Shown: piece by piece, positions 1 through 7,427 of the stretch
Position numbering within the stretch: position 1 is the first letter of the stretch
Layout of the letters: each line of letters begins with the position of its first letter
NCBI GenBank assembly: GCA_964543125.1
Contig: CAZIWX010000029.1
Span: 1-26,648 of the forward strand
Origin: CAZIWX01 sp964543125
GTDB lineage: Bacteria > Fidelibacterota > UBA8477
Direction: 5' to 3'
Length of the DNA stretch: 26,648 nt
Program-made: the position numbers and the translations under genes
Notes under the pieces: model-generated
What the model was told of the DNA's origin: nothing
Database searches by the model: none
What the model saw: the letters and a program-made list of their open reading frames with translations, nothing else

Positions 1-57
1 CTCCCCCACGGTATTCTGTTTTGGCGTAGTTTGACCCACTGGTTGGGGGGAATGTGA
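1..57 (+). pseudogene. Upstream fragment of TrkH/KtrB-type potassium transporter, ending at in-frame TGA
   Basis: Reading from base 1 gives LPHGILFWRSLTHWLGGM followed by TGA at 55-57. This matches the family segment normally read as FWRSLTHWLGGMGIIVF, located before the second pore repeat. The same frame continues without any shift into the clear TrkH body downstream, with exactly one residue, the conserved glycine, replaced by the stop. The first pore repeat and the true start lie outside the window. Either the gene is inactivated by a GGA-to-TGA change or the base is a sequencing or assembly error. Confidence 0.75.
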
Positions 58-87
58 ATTATCGTTTTCACGGTTACGGTTCTGCCC

Positions 88-1110
88 ATGCTGGGACGCA
101 GTGGCACGACACTTTACGCGGCTGAAGTTCCCGGACCGGTTAACGATCAACTCACGCCCCGCATCAGCGAAACCGCTAAAATCCTCTGGGGCGTGTATGC
201 CTTAATCTCGGCGGCTGAATTCATTTTGCTCTGGCTGGGTCCCATGAATTGGTTTGATGCCATCTGCCATACCTTCGGGACTATGGCCACCGGCGGATTT
301 TCCACCAAAAATGCCAGTATTGCTTATTTCAATTCGGCTTATGTGGAGTGGGTTATCACCATCTTTATGATCCTTGCCGGAACGAATTTCGCCCTGCACT
401 ATTTTGGTATTCGTGCCAAGTTCATGAAGTATATCCGTAGCCGTGAATGGCAATTCTGGATGTTTATCATTGCCGGCGCCATGACGCTTATCCTCATGGA
501 CTACCTGTTTTCGGATCATTATACGGTTCAATCACCAGCGGTACGGGAGTACGTAAAAAGCCCTATTCGCTCCACGGCTTTCCAGGTGGCATCCATTATC
601 ACAACCACGGGTTTTGTTTCCCGGGATTTTGAGGGTTGGAGTTTCCTGGCCCAGTTCACCCTGGTTAGTTTGATGATTATCGGCGGCATGGCCGGTAGTA
701 CGGGTGGCGGAATCAAATCGATCCGAGCGCTGCTGTTTACCAAAATGGCCACCCTGGAGATTCGCCGGATGATTCATCCCCGAGGCTATTTTCCGCTGAA
801 ATTACACGGCGAACCCATTGAGGTGGGAGCGATTCGGAATACCACCGCCTTTTTACTGTTTTATGGAATTATTTTCGGGTTGTTGTCACTCCTGCTCACT
901 TTTTTCGGCCGGGATATGATCACCGCCATGACCGCCACCCTTTCCATGCTGTCCAATATTGGACCGGGTTTAGGCCTGGTGGGACCCACTGAGAATTATG
1001 CTTTTTTTACCGGTATTGAAAAATGGGCCATGTCCTTGGTTATGATGATGGGACGACTGGAAATTCTGACGGTCATGGTGATTTTCAATCGACACTTCTG
1101 GAGGTTTTAA
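88..1110 (+). CDS. Trk/Ktr-type potassium uptake integral membrane subunit (TrkH/KtrB), C-terminal portion
   Basis: This is the inner-membrane, pore-forming subunit of a K+ uptake system that works with a cytosolic TrkA/KtrA-type NAD-binding regulator, which is not seen here. The fragment holds pore repeats two to four. The filter regions are visible as ATGGFS, then TTTGF, then NIGPGLG, and the conserved GGMAGSTGGGIKSIR stretch follows the third filter. It has several hydrophobic membrane segments. The family is usually about 450-500 residues; only 340 follow the ATG at 88, and that ATG is not a natural start because homologous sequence continues upstream through the TGA at 55-57. If the TGA is real, a product starting at 88 would lack the first pore repeat and probably could not form a channel. 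The stop at 1108-1110 is one base before echA, so the two genes are probably co-transcribed. Confidence 0.85.
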   Translation: MLGRSGTTLYAAEVPGPVNDQLTPRISETAKILWGVYALISAAEFILLWLGPMNWFDAICHTFGTMATGGFSTKNASIAYFNSAYVEWVITIFMILAGTNFALHYFGIRAKFMKYIRSREWQFWMFIIAGAMTLILMDYLFSDHYTVQSPAVREYVKSPIRSTAFQVASIITTTGFVSRDFEGWSFLAQFTLVSLMIIGGMAGSTGGGIKSIRALLFTKMATLEIRRMIHPRGYFPLKLHGEPIEVGAIRNTTAFLLFYGIIFGLLSLLLTFFGRDMITAMTATLSMLSNIGPGLGLVGPTENYAFFTGIEKWAMSLVMMMGRLEILTVMVIFNRHFWRF

Positions 1111-1111
1111 C

Positions 1112-1888
1112 ATGAGTCTGGTGTATCTCGAAACGCAGGGTCATCTGGCAATTTTAACCCTGACCCGGCCGGAGAAGCTAAATGCGCTGAATCCCCGGAT
1201 GTTGGATGATCTGGATTATACGCTGACGGGTATTAAAGCAGCGGGGGAAATTCGGGTCGTTATCATCACCGGAGCGGGAGAAAAAGCCTTTGCAGCCGGT
1301 GCAGATATCAGGCAATTTCCCGCCTTGACTCCGGAAGCGGCCTGGAAATTTTCCCGGCACGGACAAGCAGTCTTTCAAAAAATTGAAGATCTGGGCAAGC
1401 CGGTAATTGCCGCCGTCAACGGGTTTGCTCTGGGAGGTGGCTGTGAGTTAGCCCTGGCCTGTCATCTGCGCTATGCGGCCGACTCGGCCCGATTCGGTCA
1501 GCCGGAGGTGGGTCTGGGGGTCATTGCCGGATATGGGGGAACCCAGCGTTTGCCGCGACTCCTGGGCTCCGGCCGGGCACTGGAGCTGTTGCTGTCCGGC
1601 CGCATGCTCAACGCCTCTGAAGCGTTGCAGATAGGGCTGGTGAATGGCGTCTTTCCGAAAATGAAACTCATGGAAGAGGTCGGTGCGATTGCGCGGCAAA
1701 TTGCGTCCAAGGGACCCAAAGCGCTGGAATACACCTTGTCCGCCGTGAATGGAGGCCTGAGCAAGTCTTTGGAAGATGGCCTGGTGTTGGAAGCTGATTA
1801 TTTCAAGCGGGTTTTTGAAACACAGGACCGGGTGGAAGGCAGCACGGCTTTTCTGGAAAAAAGACCTCCTGATTTTAAGGGAAAATGA
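1112..1888 (+). CDS. Enoyl-CoA hydratase/isomerase (crotonase) family protein
   Basis: A 258-residue cytosolic crotonase-fold enzyme, the usual length, likely hydrating 2,3-enoyl-CoA in fatty-acid beta-oxidation or short-chain acyl-CoA metabolism. The first oxyanion-hole segment is AFAAGADI (residues 60-66) and the second is ALGGGCEL (106-113). The two acidic catalytic residues of true hydratases are both present at E112 (GGGCE) and E132 (GQPE), 20 apart as in rat mitochondrial enoyl-CoA hydratase (E144/E164). GGTQRLPRLLG follows at 142-152. This favours a hydratase over an isomerase or dehalogenase, but the chain-length preference cannot be read. The GGAGG at 1100-1104, inside the end of the upstream gene, serves the ATG. 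No thiolase or acyl-CoA dehydrogenase gene lies nearby to fix the pathway. Crotonase paralogues are common, so a specific symbol would be a guess. Confidence 0.92.
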   Translation: MSLVYLETQGHLAILTLTRPEKLNALNPRMLDDLDYTLTGIKAAGEIRVVIITGAGEKAFAAGADIRQFPALTPEAAWKFSRHGQAVFQKIEDLGKPVIAAVNGFALGGGCELALACHLRYAADSARFGQPEVGLGVIAGYGGTQRLPRLLGSGRALELLLSGRMLNASEALQIGLVNGVFPKMKLMEEVGAIARQIASKGPKALEYTLSAVNGGLSKSLEDGLVLEADYFKRVFETQDRVEGSTAFLEKRPPDFKGK

Positions 1889-1986
1889 CCCTGCCGAAGC
1901 TTTGGTTCGTTCCGCATCAATATTTTTCAGGTCTAAAGCTGACATTTTTCTCCACGGTCTAAAAATCTTTTATATATTGATACTCT

Positions 1987-4608
1987 ATGGCTAAAGCTAT
2001 GACCAAATCTAATCCAGGTGCGGAAACCACGCCGCTCATGCGGCAATACCACGCGATCAAGCGCAAATATGCCGATGTAGTCTTGCTATATCGGATGGGT
2101 GATTTTTACGAAACGTTTGCCGACGATGCCCGAACAGCCGCTAAAGTTTTAGGGATCACGCTTACGGCCCGCTCTAATGGAAAGGGTACCTCGGTGCCCT
2201 TGGCCGGGTTTCCCCATCACGCGCTGGAAAGATATCTCTACAAGTTCATGCAGGCCGGGTACCGGGTGGCGATCTGTGAACAGGTGGAAGATCCCAAACT
2301 GGCCAAGGGGCTGGTGAAACGCGAAGTGGTGGAAGTCGTCACACCCGGAACAGCCCTCAGCGATCAATTTTTAAAAGCCAAGGAAGCTAATTATTTGGTG
2401 AGTCTGGTGCGCCGGGATGACGAACTGGGGATAGCAATAATTGATGTTTCGACCGGAAGTTTTCAATGTCTGGAAACCGATTTGGCTATTAGTAAAGCAA
2501 TTTTAAGTAGTTTAAATCCCCGGGAGATTTTACTCCCTGAAGATGATGATGATTTAAAAAACCTGATTGGTCATGGTCAATGGTTGATAACACCCCTGGA
2601 GACCTGGATTTATCATTCCGACTTTGCCGAATTGGCCCTTACAAAAAAATTCTCCACGAAAAACCTTAAAGGATTTGGTTTAACCAAATCGCCGCTGGCA
2701 GTGCGCGCGGCCGGAGCGGTGCTGTATTATCTCCAGACTTACCAAGGCCGGAAGCTGGAGCATGTGACCCGGATTCGATTGTTGCCCACCGAGGAATGGA
2801 TGGTGCTGGACCCGGATACCGTTCGCAATCTGGAGCTGTTTCACACCATTTCGGGAGAGGGCGGGCAAACCCTGGTGACAACCCTTGATGAAACGGTTAC
2901 GGCGGCCGGCGGGCGCTTATTACGCGACTGGTTGAGCCGACCATTGAACCAGGCAAAACTGATTCAGGATCGCCTGGACCAGGTGGCCCTATTTTTCAAG
3001 GATAACCGGGTCTGTGCGGATTTGCGGTCCCTTTTACACCAGGCAGACGACATCGAGCGGTTATTGGGTAAACTGGGTACCGGCCGGGCGTCAGCGCGCG
3101 ATTTGACTGCCCTGCGGCGCACGCTGAGTCTCATGCCGGAATTAAAATCGTTACTGAAAAATCAGCTCACCGTGACACTGAATACCCATATTCGGCTTTT
3201 ACCCGATATTTCAGCTTTAGCGGACCATATTGCTGAAATGATTGTGGATGAGCCACCGGTTTCGGTAAAAGAGGGCAATTTTATCCGGGATGGTGTGGAC
3301 GCCGAACTGGATGAATCACGTGGTTTGGCGCGTAATGCCAAAGACTGGCTAATAAAGTATCAGGCAACCGAGCGGGAGCGATTGGGGATTCCATCGCTCA
3401 AAGTGGGTTACAACAAGATTTTTGGCTATTATATCGACATTACTCACACCCACCAGGAACGCATTCCCGAGACCTATACTCGGAAGCAGACCCTGGTTAA
3501 TTCGGAACGCTTCATCACACCGGAACTGAAGGAATATGAGGAAAAAGTTCTCGGTGCGGAAGAACGCTATATGGCGCGGGAGTATGAGCTGTTTGACAAA
3601 CTGCGGCAGACGGTTTTAGCTGAGTCGTCGGACTTACAGGCGATTGCAGCGGTTCTCGCGGAATTGGATGTGCTGAGTAATTTTGCCCAAATTGCCTATG
3701 ACCGGGATTATGTGCAGCCGGAAATCAACAACAGTTTGAGAATTAAAATTGAAAGCGGCCGGCATCCGGTCATCGAACGCCTGCTGCCGGTAGAGGAAAG
3801 TTTTATCCCCAATAATCTTGTTATTGATGCCGACGAGGACCAGATTCTCATCATAACCGGACCCAATATGGCGGGTAAATCCACTTACTTGCGCCAAGTC
3901 GGATTGATTGTGCTCATGGCTCAGATCGGATGTTTTGTACCGGCCCGGTCAGCAATAATCGGGTTGGTGGACCGCATCTTTACCCGTGTTGGCGCTTCGG
4001 ATAATCTGGCCCGGGGAGAATCCACATTTTTAGTGGAAATGAATGAAGCGGCCAATATCCTGAACAACGCTACCCGCGGTAGTCTGATTTTATTGGATGA
4101 AATCGGACGAGGAACATCCACGTATGACGGTTTGGCAATAGCCTGGGCAATTGTAGAACATTTACATGCCAATTCGGCCCTGGCCGCCCGGACGCTGTTC
4201 GCCACCCATTACCATGAATTGGTGGCTTTGGAAAAATTGCTGGACCGGGTAAAGAATTATAATGTGGCGGTGAGGGAATACGGCGATAAAGTTATTTTTC
4301 TGCGGAAGATCATTCCCGGGGGCGCGGATAAATCCTATGGCATTCATGTGGCGCGGATGGCGGGGGTGCCATTAGCGGTGATCCAGCGCGCCAATGAAAT
4401 TCTCCTCAGCCTGGATAGTGGCTCCGTGGCGGTAGCGCGTGATAAAATTTCGGAGCCGGCGCCCGGATTTGATCAGAACCAGCTGAATCTGTTCGCCGAG
4501 CAGGAAAGCCGAATTCGCGATAAATTACAGGCTGTGGATGTTAATCACCTAACTCCTCTGGATGCACTGAATCTGCTTCATGACCTGACTAAGGACATGA
4601 AGTCGTGA
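1987..4608 (+). CDS. mutS: DNA mismatch repair ATPase MutS
   Basis: MutS recognises base mismatches and small loops and recruits MutL. The protein is 873 residues against 853 in E. coli. The mismatch-reading motif GDFYE is at 38-42, with F40 and E42 matching E. coli F36 and E38. Connector, lever and clamp regions follow. The ATPase domain has Walker A GPNMAGKST at 625-633 and Walker B LILLDE ending at D704-E705, followed by GRGTST, and then the ATHYHEL segment. The C-terminal tail is short. The start at 1987 has no clear Shine-Dalgarno sequence; ATG at 1999 is an alternative that removes four residues. The TGA stop at 4606-4608 overlaps a possible GTG start of the next gene. No mutL is in the window. 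All key residues are intact, so the protein should be functional. Confidence 0.98.
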   Translation: MAKAMTKSNPGAETTPLMRQYHAIKRKYADVVLLYRMGDFYETFADDARTAAKVLGITLTARSNGKGTSVPLAGFPHHALERYLYKFMQAGYRVAICEQVEDPKLAKGLVKREVVEVVTPGTALSDQFLKAKEANYLVSLVRRDDELGIAIIDVSTGSFQCLETDLAISKAILSSLNPREILLPEDDDDLKNLIGHGQWLITPLETWIYHSDFAELALTKKFSTKNLKGFGLTKSPLAVRAAGAVLYYLQTYQGRKLEHVTRIRLLPTEEWMVLDPDTVRNLELFHTISGEGGQTLVTTLDETVTAAGGRLLRDWLSRPLNQAKLIQDRLDQVALFFKDNRVCADLRSLLHQADDIERLLGKLGTGRASARDLTALRRTLSLMPELKSLLKNQLTVTLNTHIRLLPDISALADHIAEMIVDEPPVSVKEGNFIRDGVDAELDESRGLARNAKDWLIKYQATERERLGIPSLKVGYNKIFGYYIDITHTHQERIPETYTRKQTLVNSERFITPELKEYEEKVLGAEERYMAREYELFDKLRQTVLAESSDLQAIAAVLAELDVLSNFAQIAYDRDYVQPEINNSLRIKIESGRHPVIERLLPVEESFIPNNLVIDADEDQILIITGPNMAGKSTYLRQVGLIVLMAQIGCFVPARSAIIGLVDRIFTRVGASDNLARGESTFLVEMNEAANILNNATRGSLILLDEIGRGTSTYDGLAIAWAIVEHLHANSALAARTLFATHYHELVALEKLLDRVKNYNVAVREYGDKVIFLRKIIPGGADKSYGIHVARMAGVPLAVIQRANEILLSLDSGSVAVARDKISEPAPGFDQNQLNLFAEQESRIRDKLQAVDVNHLTPLDALNLLHDLTKDMKS

Positions 4609-5672
4609 GAGCACCTAATTTGAGCCGGAAACTTTCGAGATCGGTTCGGCGTAGGATGGGCATGCATAGGCGCACCCTTTTCCTTGCGTTAACACCCCTC
4701 TGGTTGGCCGCCAGCAGCGTGGTTCAATATGGAGAAGATCCGTTGACGCAAGGTCTTTCACTCCAAGCCTTCGCGTTGGGACAGATTCGGGCCTTGCCCC
4801 TGGAGACACCCAGTATTGGGGGAAATGTCGCCACCTTAGCTGATCGAGCCTGGTTCCTGAACGCACAACACACCGAAGCGTTTGGTGGGATTTATCAGAC
4901 GGATGTGGTGCAACTGGTGAAAGGTCCCTGGAGCGCCGCCGTTTTTCGCGGGGGGGTGACGGGAATTGCCGATACGCGCGGTGCACTGGAGGATTTTGGG
5001 GCTGACGGCATTGCCAACACGGGCGATACCGGAGAAGGAAATGGAATTTTTGATCCCGGTGAACGCCTGAACTTGTCGGCGATTTCCTTTTTCAATGTCC
5101 AGCAGTGGGTGGGGGAAGCCGGTTACACGGGTCGCGTGTCGGATAAAATAGCTTATAGTACTCAAATGCGGATCATTATTCATGATCTAGACACTCAAAC
5201 CGGATTCGGGGTCGGATTTCATGCGGGATTGCTCTATCAACCCGGGCGGAATCTGATCTTGGGTCTTCAAGCGACGAACCTCCTGACTACCACGGTTTTC
5301 TGGAACAGCGGAACCCGGGAGCACTATCCACCCGCGCTATTCGCAGGTGTGAAATATCATTTCAGCCTGGCTGAAAACGCCCTGAGCATTTCGCCGCTGG
5401 TCCAAGTGGAATACCAGATGAAATCATTAGCGGGTTTGGCCGCGACCGGGCATTTGGGATTGGCCTTGGGAACCGAGATCAGTTTTCAGGATCAGATCAA
5501 ATTGCGTTTGGGCCGGAGTAGCGCTGACCAGTTTACGGTGGGAGCGGGGATTATTACCCGCTATTTCAATGTGGATTATGCTACCGCGTTCAGCACCTTG
5601 AGTAAAGTTGCTGGCCAATCACACCGGGTCGGTGTGCAGATTCATCTAAGCCAATTACCATTTTGGCGCTGA
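4605..5672 (+). CDS. PorV/PorQ-like outer-membrane beta-barrel protein with a calcium-loop-like insertion
   Basis: A secreted protein of up to 355 residues. After an arginine-rich start comes a hydrophobic signal segment (LFLALTPLWLAASS). A glycine-rich, alternating-hydrophobic sequence typical of OM beta-barrels follows, including GVGFHAGLLYQPGRNLILGLQATNL-like strands and a closing YFNVDYATAF region. Family placement (PorV/PorQ/UPF0164-like) is by overall style, not a diagnostic motif. Residues 130-153 hold an Asp/Gly/Asn-rich stretch with DTGEGNGIFDPGE, resembling the EF-hand-like loops found in other proteins of this window. GTG at 4605 overlaps the mutS stop (GTGA) and has AAGGA at 4591-4595, 9 bases upstream. 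ATG at 4656 or 4662 would give a more conventional signal peptide. Coupling to mutS appears positional rather than functional. The role is unknown; it may be a T9SS accessory porin. Confidence 0.75.
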   Translation: MRAPNLSRKLSRSVRRRMGMHRRTLFLALTPLWLAASSVVQYGEDPLTQGLSLQAFALGQIRALPLETPSIGGNVATLADRAWFLNAQHTEAFGGIYQTDVVQLVKGPWSAAVFRGGVTGIADTRGALEDFGADGIANTGDTGEGNGIFDPGERLNLSAISFFNVQQWVGEAGYTGRVSDKIAYSTQMRIIIHDLDTQTGFGVGFHAGLLYQPGRNLILGLQATNLLTTTVFWNSGTREHYPPALFAGVKYHFSLAENALSISPLVQVEYQMKSLAGLAATGHLGLALGTEISFQDQIKLRLGRSSADQFTVGAGIITRYFNVDYATAFSTLSKVAGQSHRVGVQIHLSQLPFWR

Positions 5673-6128
5673 TTCCAGCCGGATATTCCAAGCAACGAGT
5701 CTGCGCTAAAGAGTATATGGCAATGTCAGTCTTTAATAAAACCAAAACCAGAGTACTGTTCTTTTTTCCCCGCTACACAGCGGGAAAGCAAAATATTTCC
5801 GTCTAGCCGGCTTCATTCGCCTAAAGCCTGCCGCGCTCCCTGCGCAGGCTTCAGTCTCATGGAACAAGGCCTGTAAAAACTCGAGGAATGTGTAGGCCGG
5901 AGGGACTCCGTTCGACTTAAATTCAAACGCGGCAGTCTTCCGTAGCACCGGGTTTCAACCCGGTGGTAACAGGTTGGATAGTAAACGGGCTTTAGCCCCT
6001 TATTTCGTTCAACATTTGGCTCCGCTCAGGACCTGTCCGGTCTTTCAGGATGGAGATTCTGTCTACAAAACAACATTGAGAGGTTTTAACCCTTTTAGGG
6101 AGGAGGCTTAACGCTATTTTTATAAAAA
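5673..6128. repeat. Gene-free region with a cluster of short palindromes, possible degenerate repeat or REP-like element
   Basis: The region carries several short inverted repeats and no convincing gene. CCCGCT-ACAC-AGCGGG is at 5769-5784. AAGCCTGC at 5824-5831 pairs with GCAGGCTT at 5844-5851. The arms CACCGGGTT/AACCCGGTG flank a 2-base centre at 5946-5965. GGGCT-TT-AGCCC is at 5987-5998 and GGTT-TT-AACC at 6082-6091. None is followed by a clear U-run, so these are not simple terminators. The GGGTTTCAACCC and GGGCTTTAGCCC types look like the palindromes found in dispersed repeats of other bacterial genomes, but no second full copy exists in this window. A minus-strand open frame at 5733-5948 runs through the palindromes and resembles no protein I recognise. 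Confidence 0.5.
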
Positions 6129-7274
6129 TCAGAGACAGAGTTTACCTAAAACAACGGCTTCCCCGGCGCCCGTCACGCCGGGTAAATTTCCCGTGAGCTG
6201 ACGGAGCCATAAATATCCGAGGTATGCAAATCCGAAAGCTTCCTTGTTGCCGGTAGTAATCCCGGAAATCCGAACCGGTTCAATTTTAATCTCGGGGAGC
6301 GCCAGCCGTAAGCGTTCCATGAGATAAATATTTTTTACGCCGCCGCCACTCACCAGCAGCCGGTGGATTGGGAAATATGCCCTAGCAAATTTCCGGAGTT
6401 CCGCGGCAATCCGGACCACCGTGAATTCGGTGAGTGTCGCCAGCAATTTTTGCCAGTCATTTGTACCAGCGGGTGCGAACTGGCTTAAAATTCCCTGGAA
6501 AAAGTCTTCTCCAAATTCTTCCTGTCCGGCTGATTTCGGTGGTTTTTTTAAGAAATAAGGATGCTGCTCCAACCAACCCAATAACTTTGGATCGATGTGG
6601 CCGGAACGGCCGGCATTACCATTTCTGTCAAAAGTGGACTCGCCTTTGGACCAGGTAACCATGGCGCGATCCAGGAGGGTATTGCCCGGGCCGGTATCCC
6701 AGGCTATTATCGGTAATTCAGAGCTCGCGGTAGGTAAAACGGTCACATTTGCAATGCCGCCAAGATTCAGACAGACCCGGGTTTCCGCCAGGTCCCGGAA
6801 TAGGAAATCGTCCACGATGGGAATCAGCGGAGCCCCCTGACCACCCCTTGCCACATCAGCCGTCCTGAAATCAAAGATGACGGGTTTACCGGTTTGAGCA
6901 GACAGAAAAGCAGGTTCACCAATTTGAAGGGTATAGGCTGGCGGGGCATGAACCAGGGTTTGTCCGTGGGATGCGATCAGATCAAAATCCCAGCCGGCCG
7001 GCATAACCGATTCCGCATACCAAAGTCCCAGTTCGAAAGATAACCCGGCGGCCTCCGACGCACTGAGTTTCAGCGGCCGTTTGAAGGCGTTGGCCAGACC
7101 AGGGGGCAATTTCACTTCTTTAGCAGCCAGGACTGTGAAGTTCGGATATCGGTTCCAACCGGAGAAATGCACCAAACACAAATCCAAACCATCCGCGCTG
7201 GTGCCCGTCATTAAACCCAGGATTTTGACGCTTTCAGATTGGGATAGAGCCGTCAGATTAGCAAGTTTGGTCAT
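6129..7274 (-). CDS. anmK: Anhydro-N-acetylmuramic acid kinase
   Basis: AnmK opens the 1,6-anhydro ring of anhydro-MurNAc and phosphorylates it to MurNAc-6-phosphate in peptidoglycan recycling, in the cytosol. The 381-residue product is close to the family length of about 370-390. It begins with the phosphate-binding KILGLMTGTSADGLDL segment (residues 17-32). ASHGQTLVH is at 101-109, GQGAPLIP at 146-152 and NLGGIANVTVLP at 170-181. The catalytic-base motif DTGPGN starts at D193, matching E. coli D182. VSGGGVKN lies near the C-terminus. I chose the ATG at 7272-7274 because it begins shortly before the family's conserved N-terminus. An open frame extends upstream to 7580 but would overlap tig and add about 100 residues unlike AnmK. 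No strong ribosome binding site is visible. The gene is divergent from tig; no murQ or other recycling gene is nearby. Confidence 0.95.
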   Translation of the reverse strand: MTKLANLTALSQSESVKILGLMTGTSADGLDLCLVHFSGWNRYPNFTVLAAKEVKLPPGLANAFKRPLKLSASEAAGLSFELGLWYAESVMPAGWDFDLIASHGQTLVHAPPAYTLQIGEPAFLSAQTGKPVIFDFRTADVARGGQGAPLIPIVDDFLFRDLAETRVCLNLGGIANVTVLPTASSELPIIAWDTGPGNTLLDRAMVTWSKGESTFDRNGNAGRSGHIDPKLLGWLEQHPYFLKKPPKSAGQEEFGEDFFQGILSQFAPAGTNDWQKLLATLTEFTVVRIAAELRKFARAYFPIHRLLVSGGGVKNIYLMERLRLALPEIKIEPVRISGITTGNKEAFGFAYLGYLWLRQLTGNLPGVTGAGEAVVLGKLCL

Positions 7275-7427
7275 GGCAATTAAACTTAGGGTTCCGGACC
7301 AATTGATTAAAGGTAAAACGGGCTCGGCCGGCAAATTCCGATTCCATTTGTTTTGGCTGAGTCGGGCGTTATTTTTGCGCGCTATGTATGAAAACACCAA
7401 CTGTTTTAGAATTATGGAGATGCTGTA

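Noticed and set aside
55..57. UGA recoded as glycine or selenocysteine in the potassium transporter
   Set aside because: TGA is used as a normal stop by echA, mutS and clpP, the site is a structural glycine, and no selenocysteine insertion hairpin or family precedent is visible.
1939..1978. Promoter CTGACA...TATATT before mutS
   Set aside because: The spacing between the two boxes is about 28 bases, too long for a sigma-70 promoter.
5761..5787. Hairpin with flanking T-run as terminator of the 4605 gene
   Set aside because: The T-run lies before the stem on the plus strand and becomes an A-run after it on the minus strand, so it fits a terminator on neither.
5733..5948. Minus-strand 71-codon open frame in the palindrome region
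   Set aside because: No recognisable protein or clear ribosome binding site; it runs straight through inverted repeats, so it is more likely repeat DNA.
7391..7407. Inverted repeat AAAACA-CCAAC-TGTTTT before tig as an operator
   Set aside because: Short, A/T-rich and easily due to chance; no known regulator site matches.
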